From CAZEKB01 sp964512225 (GTDB lineage Bacteria > Myxococcota_A > UBA796 > UBA9615), in the NCBI GenBank assembly GCA_964512225.1, contig CAZEKB010000002.1, positions 1 through 64,000 on the forward strand: a stretch of 64,000 nucleotides of DNA. Direction: 5' to 3'. A model generated the notes under the pieces. That model was not told the DNA's origin. It made no database searches and saw only the letters and a list, made by a program, of their open reading frames with translations. This document shows, in pieces, positions 62,221 through 64,000 of the stretch; within the stretch, counting starts at the first letter, position 1, and every line of letters starts with the position of its first letter. Position numbers and translations under genes: made by a program.

Positions 62221-62370
62221 GCGGCAACAACGCGGGTGGTTCGCCGAACCGGGCGACTTTCTGCCGCCTTTGCGGCAACAACCGGGGTGGTTCGCCGAAC
62301 CGGGCGACTTTCTGCCGCCTTTGCGGCAACAACCGGGGTGGTTCGCAGAACCGGGCGACTTTCTGCCGCC
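62221..62370. repeat. Three tandem copies of a 51-bp unit
   Basis: Copies start at 62221, 62272 and 62323; the last lacks its final three bases. Copy 1 differs from copy 2 by a GC/CG swap near base 12, copy 3 by one base. Each unit has ends GCGGCA and TGCCGC that can pair, enclosing GGTTCGCCGAACC, a 5-bp hairpin with 3-base loop; the copy 3 change falls in the loop. The array fills the gap between two convergent coding remnants or genes. It could be a terminator array or a REP-like element. Confidence 0.85.
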
Positions 62371-62393
62371 CTCGACGCGGCCCGACCGCCTCG

Positions 62394-62642
62394 CTAGGCG
62401 CGGCCCACCAACCAGAAGGTGCGCATCGGGCCCCTCCCCTTCACCTCCACGGTGCCGCGCTCCTCGCACTCGAAGGCGTCGCCGATCGTCTTGATCTTGT
62501 CGAGCCCGTGACGCTCGGCGATGGGCGCCGGGAGCACCTGCATCAGGCCGTGGTATTGCCGCGTTCGCTCCTCGATGACGAGACGCTGGGCGAAGACGCG
62601 GCGGCGCCCCGTCTCCAGCCGGGGCCCCGCGCGCTCGCCCAC
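62394..62642 (-). pseudogene. Remnant of a class III adenylate/guanylate cyclase with internal deletions
   Basis: An 82-codon frame contains three separate pieces of a class III cyclase joined in frame: the pre-catalytic LPAPIAER, the central GLDKIKTIGDA and the C-terminal FECEERGTVEVKGRGPMRTFWLVGR. In intact cyclases about 50 residues lie between the first two and about 100 between the last two, including the metal-binding Asp pair and the transition-state Asn/Arg. Those are missing, so no activity is possible. The upstream helix (FAQRLVIEERTRQYHGLMQV) resembles the usual signalling helix before the domain. The likely GTG start at 62642 is nominal. Confidence 0.8.
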
Positions 62643-62742
62643 CGCGACATTCCTGTCCGCCCGCGTAATCCGATGCCCGGCCGAGATCGCGTCGACGTCC
62701 GTTAGATTGAAGACTCAACCGCTCGGGGGAAGGACGGGACGC

Positions 62743-64000
62743 ATGTTCAAGAAGACGTTGGCGCCGGCAGCTTGCTTGCTGGTCGTCGGATGCACGACGG
62801 GGATCGAGGACGGTCGCTTCCACACCGGAAGCTCCACGGTGGCCGCTTCGGCGGACTACGGGATCGTGTACTCGGTCGACACCGAAGGCGGCACCCTCGC
62901 CGCCTACGACGTGGAGGCCGACGAGGTCCGCGCCGTCGACGTCGGAGCCCGGCCCACACGGGTCGCCCGGGCGGGCGACGACCTCCTCGTCACGCTGCGA
63001 GGCCGGCGCGAGATCGCGGTGGTGACCGACCTCGGCGGGGAGCTGAGCGTGATCGAGCGCATCCCCACCGGGGCCGAGCCGTACGGCGTCGTCGCGTCCG
63101 AAGACGGCGACCGGGTGTACTACACGTCCTCCATCTCCGGCACCGTGCACGAGCTCGACGCCGCGACGCGGGAGGAGCTGCGCACGTGGGCGGTGCCGGA
63201 CCAGCCGCGGTGGCTCGCCCTGCACCCGAGCGGGGAGTCGCTGTACGTCGGCTCTGCCTACGGCGGCACGCTCAGCTGGATCGATCTCGAGACCGACGCC
63301 GTCGTCGGCCTCGATCTGCCCGTGCTGCAGGGAACCGACCTCGTCGACTTCCAGGAGATCGACCTCGTCTCCCGCGTCACCGGCGACCCCACCGTCTCCC
63401 CCAACGGCAAGACGCTGATCGTGCCCACGCTCCACGTGGACAACGAGTCCCGCGCGTCGGCCGGCAACGGCGGCATCACGGTCCAGTACTACGCGGGCGC
63501 GGGCGGCAGCTCCACCCGCTTCAACCCCGTCGCCACGGTGATCCCGCTGGGCGACGGCGGCGCCCCGGTCGTATCCGAGACCGAGGCGATCGACCTCGCG
63601 ACGCAGACCAGCAACCGCACGGTCGTGAACAGCTACGTCACCTCGATGACCGTGTCCCCCGACGGGGAGACGGTGTACGCGACGATGGAGACGGCCTCGA
63701 CCGTCGTGGCCTTCCGGCTCACCCGCACGGCGGGCAGCTCGTCCCAGGGCCCCACGTCCGCGGTCGACCGGGGCATGGTCCCGGTGTCCGGGGGGAGCAC
63801 CGCCACGATGCGGGCCGTGCTGCCGATCGGCGTCGACGACGGCCCCACGGGCATGGTCTTCACGACCGACGGCCGGGCCTGGGTCCACAGCTTCCTGGAG
63901 CGCACCCTGCAGCGGGTGAACGCGGAGCGCGCCCACGAGGCGCTCGCGCCGTCCGGCACCGGCGAGGCGACCTACGACATCAACAGCCCGCCGTCCGCCA
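62743..64000 (+). CDS. YVTN-type beta-propeller lipoprotein (3' end outside window)
   Basis: Open frame of 419 codons running off the right edge. ATG at 62743 follows GGAAGGA; signal peptide with lipobox LLVVGC. Repeats of the YVTN/NHL-like propeller are evident: VAASADYGIVYSVDTEGGTL, IPTGAEPYGVVASEDGDRVY, RWLALHPSGESLYVGSAYG, DPTVSPNGKTLIVPTLHVD, SMTVSPDGETVYATMETAS, GPTGMVFTTDGRAWVHSF. The region ahead has TTAGATT and the inverted repeat TTGAAGACTCAA (62707-62718). Similar proteins often have C-terminal cytochrome c or MYXO-CTERM parts, which would lie beyond the window. Confidence 0.85.
   Translation, partial: MFKKTLAPAACLLVVGCTTGIEDGRFHTGSSTVAASADYGIVYSVDTEGGTLAAYDVEADEVRAVDVGARPTRVARAGDDLLVTLRGRREIAVVTDLGGELSVIERIPTGAEPYGVVASEDGDRVYYTSSISGTVHELDAATREELRTWAVPDQPRWLALHPSGESLYVGSAYGGTLSWIDLETDAVVGLDLPVLQGTDLVDFQEIDLVSRVTGDPTVSPNGKTLIVPTLHVDNESRASAGNGGITVQYYAGAGGSSTRFNPVATVIPLGDGGAPVVSETEAIDLATQTSNRTVVNSYVTSMTVSPDGETVYATMETASTVVAFRLTRTAGSSSQGPTSAVDRGMVPVSGGSTATMRAVLPIGVDDGPTGMVFTTDGRAWVHSFLERTLQRVNAERAHEALAPSGTGEATYDINSPPSA

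Noticed and set aside
62221..62370. CRISPR array
   Set aside because: The units are directly adjacent with no unique spacers, and no cas gene is nearby.
62206..63936. A 576-codon minus-strand frame containing three repeats of GGRKSPGSANHPGCCRK
   Set aside because: It is antisense to the beta-propeller lipoprotein, which has a signal peptide and clear repeats; the peptide repeats simply reflect the 51-bp DNA repeat being 17 codons long.

Overview
The window is about 70% GC, almost wholly coding, and carries protein types typical of Myxococcota and related 'deltaproteobacterial' lineages: MYXO-CTERM-type C-terminal sorting tails, a MopE-like protein with DCDG-type metal-binding repeats, TIGR02147, DUF2330 and CotH proteins, a CHAT protease, and many lipoproteins with Asp-rich linkers. 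I infer an uncultured or little-studied member of that group. I saw no rRNA, tRNA, CRISPR array, insertion sequence or prophage, and there is no gap over 300 bases without a gene.

Layout. 1-9.8 kb: surface and envelope proteins (lipoprotein end, CotH kinase, DUF2330, a TIGR02147 regulator with its partner lipoprotein), an ABC-F ATPase, a GDSL hydrolase and an amidohydrolase. 9.86-20.5 kb: a compact same-strand block, smpB, TlpA-like and DsbA-like lipoproteins, prmA, an unknown gene, then five coupled envelope genes ending in two CsgG/FlgO-like proteins and a TPR-CHAT protease with a signal peptide. 20.6-25.9 kb: beta-propeller protein, 2-oxoacid:ferredoxin oxidoreductase korA-korB, class I amidotransferase. 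25.9-31.9 kb (minus strand): six mutually overlapping genes, SpeD-like protein, alkaline-phosphatase-superfamily enzyme, membrane protein, sulfotransferase, methyltransferase and an RpoH-type sigma factor. 32-36.9 kb: CocE-like hydrolase, elbB, an H-lectin-like surface protein, and a bfd-bfr-DUF2214 iron unit behind Fur-like boxes. 37-42 kb (minus strand): two tandem DUF2330-like paralogues separated by a gene broken by an in-frame TGA. 42-64 kb: FGGY kinase, ferredoxin-NADP reductase, MopE-like protein, GT-C membrane protein, PqqD-like/zinc-ribbon protein with a UDP-sugar pyrophosphorylase, a HEAT-repeat-like lipoprotein, an inactive-looking rhomboid, purF, a TIGR04282 transferase, a 51-bp tandem repeat, a remnant of a nucleotidyl cyclase, and a beta-propeller lipoprotein running off the right edge.

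Two signals run through the whole window. Genes inside units are joined by 4-base overlaps (ATGA, GTGA, TTGA and once CTGA) or TGATG junctions. About a dozen genes, mostly the first of their unit, have a TANNNT hexamer only 6-10 bases before the start codon and no Shine-Dalgarno, which points to leaderless transcription; two divergent pairs appear to share one symmetric -10 core. The most promising undescribed systems are the exported CsgG/TPR/CHAT operon and the six-gene SpeD-like to sigma factor operon.
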